From positions 7,819,985 to 7,883,984 of the forward strand of contig NC_088776.1 of NCBI RefSeq assembly GCF_954871325.1: 64,000 bases of DNA. Direction: 5' to 3'. How positions within the stretch are numbered: the stretch's first letter is position 1; each line of letters opens with the position of its first letter. The position numbers and the translations under genes are program-made. Shown here one piece after another: positions 11,561-21,040 of the stretch. The notes beneath the pieces were generated by a model. That model saw only the letters and a program-made list of their open reading frames with translations. It was not told the origin of the DNA and made no database searches. Origin of the DNA: Gordionus sp. m RMFG-2023. Its lineage: Eukaryota; Nematomorpha; Gordioida; Chordodea; Parachordodidae.

Positions 11561-12130
11561 AATCTATCTTCTTTGAAAAAAATATTTCTGCTTTTTTTTT
11601 GAAAATTCAACCAAGAAAATTCCTAGGGAAATTTTAAATTAGTTTTTGACCAAGTTAAGAAAACTATGTTAATATATTTTTACTTTCTTCAAAAAAGTTT
11701 ATTAAAAAATAATTATTATGACAATTTGTCGCCTGCGTCCACTTTTTAAAAAATTTGATTTTTTTTCGCAAAATGTATATTTTAAGGTCCAACTAGCAAT
11801 CAAAATGAGCTAAAAATGAATCTAGATTTCGGGGGATCCCCAGGATTAAATTGTACTATGTGCTTTTTTAGTGTTTTATTTTAAGGATTATATTATTCTA
11901 TATCCATCCAACTAATAGGATTGATAAAAAATAACCATATGATCATTTTATCACCAATTAAATTGGCTTGATATGCTTAGTATTATATTATTTTATATCC
12001 AAAAAAGGATAAATTGTCAAATTATTCTATCTCCAAGTTTTATTCTTTTTGTGGATTTAAAAATATGTTTTTTTGGAAATTTTTATTCTTGATAAAAAAA
12101 AAGAAATATCTTTTCAAAATACCCCTTTAC
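11561..12130. other. AT-rich DNA, nothing recognised
   Basis: A somewhat GC-richer patch at 11720-11860 has no repeat partner or open frame. Confidence 0.45.
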
Positions 12131-12134
12131 CATA

Positions 12135-12345
12135 TAGAAAAGGCAAGTTCCCGAAAAAAATTATAGAAGAAGAAATGAAAGAAAAGGTAAAAGCCCATAT
12201 AAAATCATTTCTTATCTAATCAAATCACATTATAGAAGAAATGATGCAAATAAAGTTTATTTGGGGTAGAGTCTAAATTTAAAGATGATGTTTTTTATTT
12301 ATATCAAGACAAATGCAAAGTAGAATATATCGAACCGGTTTTAAA
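12135..12345 (+). pseudogene. decayed transposon-associated protein remnant
   Basis: Forward frames contain KGKFPKKIIEEEMKEKVKAH, then in another frame SHYRRNDANKVYLG, then a stop, then SLNLKMMFFIYIK. This order (basic stretch, SHYxR, YL, LNIxxMY) matches, from memory, a conserved block found in many arthropod transposon-linked proteins; I cannot name the superfamily. The two blocks lie in different frames, so the copy is broken by at least one frameshift and one stop. Confidence 0.4.
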
Positions 12346-12542
12346 ACATGCTTATAGATCAATATTTATATAATGATTTTTATTTATTTCTAACTTAAAA
12401 TAAATTCAAAAAATAGAAACTTTAATAATAAATGAAAAAAATTATTTTAGTAATACTACAATCTGTATGTAGCAAAAATTAGGGTACAGTAAACATTATT
12501 TTGCATATAAACGAAATATAAATATATTTTAAATCATTTAAC

Positions 12543-12750
12543 CAATTCTTATAGCCCTCAAGTAATCTTGAGGCATAGAAACAATCTCAAATCCGTATAA
12601 AGTGGAAGGCTCAACATGAATATATTTTTCTTTCACGGGTGAAACAAATTCGTTCAATTTAAATATCACGAGCTTTTTGTAATAATCTCCAGGAGAGTCA
12701 ACTTGAAACTCACCGCCATGCCTTGATTTATCGTAACTGTGAATGAAGCC
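12543..12750 (-). CDS. internal exon, unrecognised host protein
   Basis: This is a 208-nt open block on the minus strand with an AATGACAG acceptor and a AATTG|GTTAAA donor, from phase 0 to phase 1. The 69 codons include HGGEFQVDSPGDYYKK, KYIHVEPSTLYGFEI and PQDYLRAIRI, a soluble, mixed composition clearly unlike its AT-rich surroundings. A decayed paralog exists at 7408-7590, which confirms that the unit duplicates as a whole. Possible upstream coding sequence (RDHFRRNILFFMQRDKGQAE, about 12830-12910) lacks a good donor site. I do not recognise the fold or family. Confidence 0.5.
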
Positions 12751-13364
12751 CTGTCATTAAAATAACATTAAATATTTTATTAATAGAAGATAATCGGAGT
12801 AAAATGTTTCTTTTCAAAAAAAAAAATTTGCTTTTATTTCTTGCTTCTGCTTGCCCCTTATCTCGCTGCATAAAAAAACAGAATATTTCTTCGAAAATGA
12901 TCCCTAGCCCTGAGAACATTTATGGGATTCACAGTTTTGACAAACGTTTATTATTTAAATTTCTGTAAATATAAAGATCAAAATTTTTTGGTAGCTCATT
13001 TGACCACACCACGTTTCAAAATGTAGTTTACTTTTGATGAGTGCTGCTTTGTGATATCAAGGATTTTTAATCCAGTTGGTTCGGGCCCAAAAATTTTTTT
13101 TAAACGCTCTAAATGTAAATATAAATGGAAATTTTGGGCTAGAAATCCCATTGCATTTTGTTTTTGACTAACTCTCTAATAACTCTTATAAAATTGCTTT
13201 TAATGGATGAAGTTTTTTTTAAAAAATAATTATCATATTAGATAGATGAATATTTCAAAATATATTTTAAAAATATCGTTGCGAAAAATTAAATTCATGT
13301 TTGAGATACAAGTAGTTTAAAATGTGATACGCACCCCACGGAAGCACTCGCATTAATATTTTTC
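12751..13364. other. mostly AT-rich DNA
   Basis: It holds the doubtful minus-strand coding patch at 12830-12910. The 63-codon frame at 12728-12919 overlaps the exon above in another frame and is a shadow. Nothing else is recognised. Confidence 0.4.
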
Positions 13365-13539
13365 GGAGGCTTGCAGAGATATCATTTGCAGGGTCCGGCC
13401 CGGATTTTTTTTTAAATATTTTACAAACCGGTCCGGGTTTTATATTTTCCGCTCGGCCTGGCTCTAATTTTTTTTAAAAATAAATTATCATAGGCCCGAC
13501 CCGGGTATATTTTAAAAAAAATTAAAATACAGGTCTCTG
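13365..13539. mobile_element. short MITE, GAGACCT family
   Basis: The left end is GGAGGCTTGCAGAGAT and the right end TACAGGTCTCTG. Internal words GGTCCGGCCCGG, CGGTCCGGG and GCCCGACCCGGG lie in AT spacers. Flanks TATTTTTC and ATATTTTC are a plausible decayed 8-bp target duplication. It is a cousin of 6577-6741, about 175 bp, non-coding. Confidence 0.5.
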
Positions 13540-13877
13540 ATATTTTCAAACACAATGTTCTTAAGAGCTAGAGGTATGAGAATATTGATTTTACTTTCCC
13601 TCTTTTAGTTTAAAAATTATTAAGTTTCGTCAAATTGCGTTAAAATTAAAGATAATCACTCCTAATAAAACAATACCCGGATTTTTTTTATCTCCTTTAA
13701 TTTTATAAAAAAAAATACTTATAATGGAATTCTATTAATTATTTTTAAATAATATTCAAATAATAAATCAATAATATAAATATATATATATTAAAAAGAA
13801 TTAGTATATAAAAACAAGAATGCGAATATAATTTTCAGATGATGAAAAAAAATGAAGATAAACTTGATATCTTATAG

Positions 13878-14010
13878 AGTTTTTGAAATTATCGGTGGAA
13901 AAAAAGAAATTGCATGCAGCGAAATGGGTCTTGGCACGGTTAAATTTGATAGAAAATTCAATTTTATCGCCGGCATAATAGGTTGGCCAATTGACGAAAG
14001 AACATATTGT
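13878..14010 (+). CDS. possible Argonaute PIWI-domain exon
   Basis: The forward block is open from a TCTTATAG acceptor to a possible donor TGT|GTAGTT; without splicing the frame stops at 14019. It reads CSEMGLGTVKFDRKFNFIAG then IIGWPIDERTYC. This fits the spacing of the first PIWI block of Argonautes (IGxDVxHP, then PSIxAVVGSMD, then RYC). The catalytic D-x-x-H is not present (GTVK), so if related it would be slicer-inactive. The match is short and by eye. The acceptor gives a one-base entry phase. No other exon of this strand was found nearby, so it may be an isolated fragment. Confidence 0.3.
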
Positions 14011-14100
14011 GTAGTTTAGAAGGACAGGCGAATTTCTAAGAGAACATAAGAATACAAAAATATAAAATCTAAATCTATATATATATTATAAAGTGATACA

Positions 14101-14483
14101 CAGTGGCGTAGCTACGGGGGTGGTTTTCGGGTTTGGCCCCTTCAGAGCAAATTTTTTTTTGAGATTATACGTTCAAAAGACTTAAAAGTGATTTTATATG
14201 AATTATATTTTTCTGGTTTTGATATTTGAGGAAGGATATTATATTACTATTGAAATTATTCTGGATAGTATTATTATAAAGTCATTGAGAATAATATACT
14301 AAATTATAATAACATATTATTGATGCATTTAAAAAATATATTTATAATATATTATCGAAGATATGGTTATGATTTGTAAGATAAACCCGGCCGAAGGCCG
14401 GCAAAAGCTTAAAAGGGGTCTGGGGCGAAGCCCCCTTTTATATGTATGGACCCCTTTAAGGAAAATTCCTAGCTACGCCACTG
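14101..14483. mobile_element. hAT-type MITE, CAGTGGCGTAGCTA termini
   Basis: The inverted ends CAGTGGCGTAGCTACG and CCTAGCTACGCCACTG are flanked by perfect 8-bp target duplications GTGATACA at 14093-14100 and 14484-14491. The 383-bp body carries a GGCCGAAGGCCGG and GGGGCGAAGCCCCC block near the right end. No coding potential. Intact ends and a perfect duplication suggest a fairly recent insertion. Confidence 0.9.
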
Positions 14484-14548
14484 GTGATACATAAAAATTA
14501 TTAAATTCAATGTAGAGAGACAGTGGTGATCATTATGTACACTAGAAT

Positions 14549-14708
14549 CAATGGCATCGCTAGCTCCTTACGCTTGAGGAGCACATTTTTTTTGATGATC
14601 AAATAAGTGGAAATTCTATTTAAATTTGTAAAAGAAATTTTATCTAAAAAAATATCCTTGCTGGTCACCAGAATTTCATAACCCCCCTCCCCCCTAATGA
14701 AGCCATTG
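14549..14708. mobile_element. small MITE, CAATGGC termini
   Basis: The ends CAATGGCATCGCTAGC and TAATGAAGCCATTG are imperfect inverted repeats related to the CAGTGGCGTAGC type. There is a CCCCCCTCCCCCCT run near the right end. No target duplication is preserved. Confidence 0.45.
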
Positions 14709-15229
14709 CTTTTAATTAATTCCGAATTTCCTAAACCTTCTTTTGAAATCTTTTATAATTTTAAAATGAAAGATATGAGTTTTCCCATTTCTACCTAAGT
14801 ATCAGTGTATCTGTATATTATACATTATACATTTATTATAATATATAATGAAAATAATATCATATTTCATTTTAATAAACATTGGAAATAAGAAGCTTTC
14901 ATAGATAACTAGTTATAATAAGTGACGAAAATGCTCAAGGCAATCTCGAGCCCCCTAAAAAATTTGAATAGCCCCCTGAAGTAAAAAATTTTTTTATGGC
15001 TCCTTAATATCCCTTTGAACTAAAAATAAATTTTTTTGATTGCCTCCTGAACAGGGTTGCCAGGTCAAAATTTTCAAATTGTGGGAGAAATTACGTATTT
15101 TGTGGGAGAAATATATAAATTGTGGGAGAAATTGCTAAAAAAAAATTTTTTTGCGGGCCGAAGCCCCGCAAAGGCCCGGCCTGCGTCCGGGATTTAGAAT
15201 TGACTTAGTTATCCGCTTATTATTTTTTA

Positions 15230-16003
15230 TAAATATAAAATCTAATCTAAAATAAAATAGGTAATTATTTTTCAAAATAAAATAGCCAACTATTTATAAA
15301 ATAAAATAGCTAACTTTTTCCAAAATAAAATAGCCAACTATTTTTCAAAATAAAATAGCCAACTATTTTTCAAAATAAAATAGCCAACTATTTATAAAAT
15401 AAAATAGCTAACTTTTTCCAAAATAAAATAGCCAACTATTTTTCAAAATAAAATAGCCAACTATTTTTCAAAATAAAATAGCCAACTATTTTTCAAAATA
15501 AAATAGCCAACTATTTTTCAAAATAAAATAGCCAACTATTTTTCAAAATAAAATAGCCAACTATTTTTCAAAATAAAATAGCCAACTATTTATAAAATAA
15601 AATAGCTAACTTTTTCCAAAATAAAATAGCCAACTATTTTTCAAAATAAAATAGCCAACTATTTTTCAAAATAAAATAGCCAACTATTTTTCAAAATAAA
15701 ATAGCCAACTATTTTTCAAAATAAAATAGCCAACTATTTTTCAAAATAAAATAGCCAACTATTTTTCAAAATAAAATAGCCAACTATTTTTCAAAATAAA
15801 AGAGCCAACTATTTTTCAAAATAAAATAGCCAACTATTTTTCAAAATAAAATTTCCAACTCTTTTTCAAAATAAAATAGGTAACTCTTTAGAATAAAATA
15901 GCCAACTATTTTTCAAAATAAAATAGCCAACTATTTTTCAAAATAAAATATCCAACTATTTTCCAAAATAAAATACGCAACTATTTTTCAAAATAGGTAA
16001 TTA
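15230..16003. repeat. 25-bp minisatellite, about 30 units
   Basis: The unit is CAAAATAAAATAGCCAACTA plus TTTTT, repeated head to tail with few changes. A shorter variant pair (ACTATTTATAAAAT, then AGCTAACTTTTTCC) recurs near 15290, 15390 and 15590. That points to amplification of multi-unit blocks. The outer units are the most divergent. It lies wholly inside the hAT element. Confidence 0.95.
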
Positions 16004-16305
16004 CTGTACGACACAAAATTTCTTAGAGTACTATCTTTATTATTAAAATAACATATTTATTATAATATATTAATTTTGTTTAAAAATAATAACCAACGAT
16101 CTTTTTTAATTACAAAAGAATGTAAACAAGATAAAATTTTATAAAAAAATTGTAATTTTACAATGTAAAAAAATAAATGTATAAATAAGATTTTATAAAA
16201 AAACAAACAATTTTAAATTTACAATGTAAAAAATATTTATAATCAGTGCGGGGAAGTTGTTCTACAGTATTTAGTTAATACAATGGGGGAAGGGAATATG
16301 ATATT

Positions 16306-16720
16306 TTGAGGTATCAAAAATCTTCAAAGCATAAATCAGTACAGGGCATTCTATCAACATCTATTGCAAAACAAAAATATTCTTCAAAAATTAGAAATAA
16401 TATAGATGCAACTACAGTTGCGGAAATGGTAAATACCTATCATGCAGTACAACATTCAGAGAGTTACTCAACATCTCAATGTTGGTAGAATCTTTCCCCA
16501 TAATATTTAACAACTAATATAAATGAAAAGTATACTTTGTAGAACACAAAATGAGCAAGGCTATCAACAATGTTTTAGAATATAAATCCAGAAGGTCAAT
16601 TCTTGACGATTTGAAAGATGTGCAAACATATGCAATTCTAACAGATGCATCTAATAAGGAGATATCAAAACATTTCCCTTGATCCTCCCCTATTTCAACA
16701 AAATTAATGTCATTTCAATA
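16306..16720 (+). pseudogene. decayed hAT transposase
   Basis: A 60-codon frame from 16306 ends VNTYHAVQHSESYSTSQCW, which matches the H..Q-H.SY region before the catalytic core in one hAT subfamily. After a gap and a frame change, ILTDASNKEISKHFP follows; this is the TDASN catalytic aspartate block of that subfamily (family pattern from memory). Downstream to about 17000 only short, frame-shifted traces remain. Several frameshifts and stops make it non-functional. Its neighbours are the minisatellite and the element's own ends. Confidence 0.55.
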
Positions 16721-17592
16721 AAACTATTAAAAAAATTTCTCATGATATGAAATATCCAAAGACATCGCTAACCATATATAATGGTAAATATGGCAGATTT
16801 GGCATTACCAATGAATTGCATGGCAGCTTTCTGATCTGATAATTCCTCAGTGAATTTGGCAAAAACCATAGTGTATTTACAGAATTGAGTCAGCATAATG
16901 TTGGTTGACAGGTTCCTCCTAATACGCGCCATCGTAGAATTTTAAAATTTTACAAACCTTTAAAAAATAAATAGATTATAAAAGCTGTCCTATTTGAAAA
17001 AAAATTTCAAAAATAAATGGCAGAAGTATATTTAGGAATTTTACATATAGGAAATCTACTATATGCTGTTAATATGCAGTTGCAATCAGAAGAATATAAT
17101 TTAATAAAGGCTCACTAAATTATGCTGCAGAAATCCACTTCTAAAAGTTCTATTCTTCTATGAAAATGTTGAGTGGAGCACTGCAATTATAGAATCTAGA
17201 AATTTAAAATATATTTATAATAATTATACATACTATTCTAACTTCAAATTTTGAAAATGTCGAATGGATTGGATTGGATGGAGAATTTAAAATTAGCGGA
17301 AAAATAAAATAAAAGAACTAGACATATTTTTCGAATAAATATTTAAAATTTATTTTAAAAATATAAAAATAATCAAATACTGTTTCTCAAAATTATTATT
17401 TATATATTAAAAACATTAAAATGCTAAAAAAAAATTGTGGGAGAAATTAAAAAATTGTGGGAGATTTTTGTGGGAGATTGTGGGAGATTTCGAATTGTGG
17501 GAGTTTTGTGGGAGTGAGATGTATGTGGGTAAACTAAAAAATTGTGGGAGACTCCCACTGATGGGGGGAGGCATGGCAACCCTGCTCCTGAA

Positions 17593-18641
17593 CGATTTCA
17601 TTTATAATTCTATTAAGTAAAATATAGATTTAATTTTATTATTTAAAAATTAATAAGACTTTCTAAATTTTTATTAAATGTAACTATTCTAATTATTTAG
17701 TTTAATACATATAAATTATATTTTCACTATGTCAGCTTGCAACCAAATTTTGTGTTAAAAATATAATATCAATATCCCTCACTAAATATTAATTTAGCAT
17801 TAACAGTTGAAGTTTAACTGACTTTTATCATTTAAATTATTATATAACCCTAATTAAATTAATATAATCATTTTTGAATTGAAAATTAACAAATTTAATA
17901 TTGTAATTAGCCGAGTTCAAAATTACTAATCAACTATATTATTCAGTTTTAAATTTAATAATCATGCCTCTTCCTAAAAATATTTTCAAGGTCCAATAAG
18001 TATAAGAGATTTCTTTATAAAAAGTAAGTAGACATATAGTTTATAATCCTCAATTATATATAATTGATTATAAAATATTAGGTAAAATGCCACTTCAGAC
18101 GTATTTTACAGTTATATAATGTATTACAGTTAATATTTTAATAAATTTTAATAATCAATGCTTTTGATAATAAATATAAGTATTTGTAGTCAAATCTATA
18201 AAGCCAACTATTTAAAAATTGAACATCTTATTCATCCTAAAATGGATGTAATAAATTGGAAATCTTTTCTTCTCTTTTTTTATATGTTTTTATGAAAGTA
18301 TTTTTTTTCTTCTTTGAAAAACAGTTTTGAGTTAAATTTTTTATACGAGTATATTTTTGATATTATTACAAACTACTATTATTTTAATTTATAATATACC
18401 AACTGGAGCGACAATATATAAAATCTTAATTGATTTCCTCATATCATCTTGACTGCAAATTAACCAGCATTATTTGTGTGGCTATGTAATTTAAGATTAC
18501 TACTATAGCTGCTGAGAGTATATTTTAGATAAGCAATAATGGTCAACTGTGTAATCGTTTATATATCATTAAAAATGGAAGATAATCTTTTAGAAATATA
18601 ATATCTTTTCTCGATTACTTATCTAGCTTCCATCATGCCAT
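17593..18641. other. AT-rich DNA, nothing recognised
   Basis: Only A/T runs and short open frames; no exon-like block was seen. Confidence 0.5.
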
Positions 18642-18757
18642 CTAAGAGGAAGCTCTAACCACCATATAGTTTAATGATTTGGATTGGCCGTTTATATTCT
18701 CTTCTTCAAGAATTGTTAATTTGGTTAGGCCTATAAATTTTTCCTTATTGGTCCATT
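18642..18757 (-). CDS. possible terminal exon, unrecognised
   Basis: The minus-strand block runs from a TTTTTATAG acceptor to an in-frame stop. It has 37 codons after a split codon: WTNKEKFIGLTKLTILEEEN, then INGQSKSLNYMVVRASS. It is charged and mixed in composition, with higher GC than the flanks. No family is recognised. The upstream exon is unknown; it needs one base from it. Confidence 0.3.
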
Positions 18758-19130
18758 CTATAAAAAATTATGATAGAGAGTTATAATATTAGTTACATGA
18801 CTTTTTGTCAATGTAAGTTTCTAAGAATTACATTGCCTTATGTGGTTTTTAAAAACCATTATCAATTGAGGCATATGTATGAATTAATTAACCTTTTTTA
18901 TCACTTGTAATTCTTTAGACGCAAAATATTTTTATATCAGCGAAAATATTTTATACTGAAATAAATAGATTTTGTATTAAAAAATATTATATTTAGAAAT
19001 GTCTTCTATTGTTTTAATCATTTATATGCTAGTTTGTTTTGTATGCATAATATGATAAATGATAAAATATGAAATTCAGAATAATTGTTCCAAGTTAGAA
19101 AATCTTAAAAATGTATTATATATTAATATA

Positions 19131-19230
19131 AAGGCCGAAGGCCGGGCAAAAGCGGGGCGAAGCCCCGCAAATTGGGAAGTATGGGGGCTAGTTGTGCCCC
19201 CTGAGATTGTAAAGGCTAGCGACGCCCCTG
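19131..19230. repeat. solo right end of a CAGGGGCGTCGCTAG MITE
   Basis: A GGCCGAAGGCCGGGC and GCGGGGCGAAGCCCCGC block is followed by GGCTAGCGACGCCCCTG. This is the same layout as the right end of the MITE at 14101-14483. No left end was found. The 60-codon frame across it is a shadow. Confidence 0.55.
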
Positions 19231-19247
19231 GCTCGAGGTAACCTATA

Positions 19248-19445
19248 TTAGTTCGGTAATAAATTTATTACGCAATAGAAAGTATAAAACTGTAAATTTA
19301 GAACTCCCAGAACTTCACCAGTACCGTTCCGACAAAAATGTTTCAGGATATGAGGAGTTTTTATGACGCCCAATTTTTTTTCGCCATCGTGGAAATTCAG
19401 GGGATCTTGCGGGTAGAGATCTCTTAAATCCGCCAAGCAATTATT
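19248..19445 (-). CDS. possible exon, unrecognised
   Basis: The minus-strand block opens after a pyrimidine-rich acceptor (TTTTTTTTTACAAG) and runs 65 codons to a stop. The first two thirds read NNCLADLRDLYPQDPLNFHD and GEKKLGVIKTPHILKHFC, a balanced composition with C, D, H and P residues. The last third is F/Y/L-rich and AT-driven, so the true exon may end earlier, for instance at ACTG|GTGAAG after CRNGT. It lies on the same strand as the blocks at 18642-18757 and 19968-20094. No family is recognised. Confidence 0.4.
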   Translation of the reverse strand, partial: NNCLADLRDLYPQDPLNFHDGEKKLGVIKTPHILKHFCRNGTGEVLGVLNLQFYTFYCVINLLPN

Positions 19446-19967
19446 CTTGTAAAAAAAAATTTTCATAAATAAATATCAAATCAATTTATAAATTATTTTA
19501 TAAAATCTCTAATACAATTATAAAAATTCGTGTATAATTGTATTAAAAAATTCAGTCATTTATCTAACCAAGATAAAAATTGGCCAGACACTAGATATAT
19601 TTTCTCGATAGTGCAAGAACACAAGTCCCCCTCTTAGCTATTTACAAACAGAAGAACCAGTCACTCCGAAAGAACCGTGATTAAAAACATATAGTCAAAC
19701 CTGAAAATGTAGAGTCCCATCAAATTTATATTAACTAATATGAGAAAATGCCTTGATAAATTGGGGAAATTGTTTACTTTAAAAAGTGGGCATATTTTTA
19801 ATTTTATCATCTTTTAAAATTAATTTATATATAGAAAACAAAATGACTTATAATTAATAAAAATAAATTAGACTTTTTTTTACTTTACCCATTCCATTAT
19901 TTGTTCGGATTCGATTAAAATATGGTAATTAAATGGCGTTTATTTATTTTATCAAAAAAAAAATTAT

Positions 19968-20094
19968 TCAAGCTCGAAGATTTTTCTCACAAAATGGCTG
20001 GAAGGTTTGGACATCTGTTACTTTTTTGAAGCTTGCATAAATGAACCCCAAATTCCTTTCAACGCTTTCTATCATCAAGCTTTCTTTCTCACCA
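19968..20094 (-). CDS. possible exon, unrecognised
   Basis: The block starts after a CCCAAAAG acceptor on the minus strand and reads GEKESLMIESVERNLGFIYA, then SFKKVTDVQTFQPFCEKN, ending in a stop at 19968. That is 41 codons after a one-base split. It is soluble and charged, unlike the flanks. Its shape (IY-x-SFKKV...FxPF) vaguely recalls the middle of a PIWI domain, but not enough to name it. The relation to the exon at 19248-19445 is unknown. Confidence 0.35.
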
Positions 20095-20326
20095 CTTTTG
20101 GGTAAAATTTTAATTTAAAATTGACGAGATTGAGTCTTTTAACAGTACTAGCAACGGGTTAATTTTATTTTGAAAATAAAAAAAACATGATTGGCATGTA
20201 CTAATTATTTGAAGCGAAATATATATTAAAACTTTTGTAATATTCTATATGGTTGTATTTAGTATATTTTATTATACTTACATATGTAGCTATTCGAGTT
20301 TTGTCTATTATTTTAAACAAAATACT

Positions 20327-20376
20327 ATGAAGCGGAAATTTTGCATTTATTGTCGATTCAAGCACGACTTGGGAAG
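20327..20376 (+). CDS. possible first exon with CxxC, 17 codons
   Basis: An ATG opens MKRKFCIYCRFKHDLGR and then meets a donor GGGAAG|GTACTA. The CxxC could begin a zinc finger. A diverged copy of the same 50 bp plus flank lies at 58183-58232 but lacks the ATG and the donor. The piece is short, so support is weak. Confidence 0.25.
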
Positions 20377-20613
20377 GTACTAATAAATATATATAATATA
20401 TATTTTAAAAAAATATTATATTATAATCTATAATCGTGCCTGTTTTTTTCTTCTTTTTATACTATGGTGAATTTTATTAAATGAAGATTTAATATTACAC
20501 AAAAGGAAATCTAACAAAATAAACAGGAATTATATTCCATTTATTATTTTGTCACTCAAAATTTAGAGGACTTGTGATTGGTAACTTCCCCGAAAATTTT
20601 TTTCCGCCATATC

Positions 20614-20827
20614 TGTCATAAATGAGTGACATATTTGATAATATTTATTGCGTGAACATTAATAAATAAATTGTGCCGGTTCATTATTAGACCGTATTTT
20701 AATATTTTGTTTTATTTTATTTTTAGATATAGAAATTAAGTTTTGTTGAATCATAATGAAATTGTATTTTATGCGCTTCCCTATAAAAGGGAAGCGAAAT
20801 ATTATAAAATTGATTTTTTTTTTCTTT
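20614..20827 (+). repeat. left long terminal repeat (214 bp shared)
   Basis: Base-for-base identical, as far as I can read, with 26429-26642. A TATA-like CCCTATAAAAGGG near 20780 lies inside. The similarity stops abruptly at 20828, where A/T-rich DNA and then the viral gene follow. Confidence 0.85.
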
Positions 20828-21040
20828 TTTTCATTCATACCGTGATTAACTATTGCAGCCATTCTTATTTAACAAAAATCGTTCATACATGTGATTAAAT
20901 GGGGTTCATTCATACTTTTTTTGGTTTTTTTGTTACATTTTATATTTTATTTTTTTATAGTTTTTTTGGTTTTTTCATTTTTCTTTTTTTGTTTTTTTTG
21001 TTTTTTTTGTCTTTTTTTTATAGTTGTTCTCCACATCTCT

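Larger units (their letters stand above)
15052..17584. mobile_element. hAT element with 8-bp duplication and minisatellite
   Basis: The termini CAGGGTTGCCA and TGGCAACCCTG are exact inverted repeats, flanked by perfect 8-bp duplications CTCCTGAA (15044-15051 and 17585-17592). The subterminal zones carry repeated TTGTGGGAG words at both ends (15080-15135 and 17430-17555), typical of hAT. The left part also holds a GGCCGAAGCCCCGC block and then the 25-bp minisatellite. The middle keeps a decayed transposase (16306-16720). The same family has solo copies at 35400-35916 and 38189-38700. Confidence 0.9.

Noticed and set aside
12543-12750. Argonaute exon
   Set aside because: The residue pattern does not fit the N, PAZ, MID or PIWI blocks, so it was left as unrecognised.
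15230-16003. CRISPR array
   Set aside because: The 25-bp units are directly adjacent with no unique spacers, inside a hAT element of a eukaryote.
20659-20862. 67-codon minus frame as a gene
   Set aside because: It lies across the left LTR and an A/T-rich junction and has no independent support.
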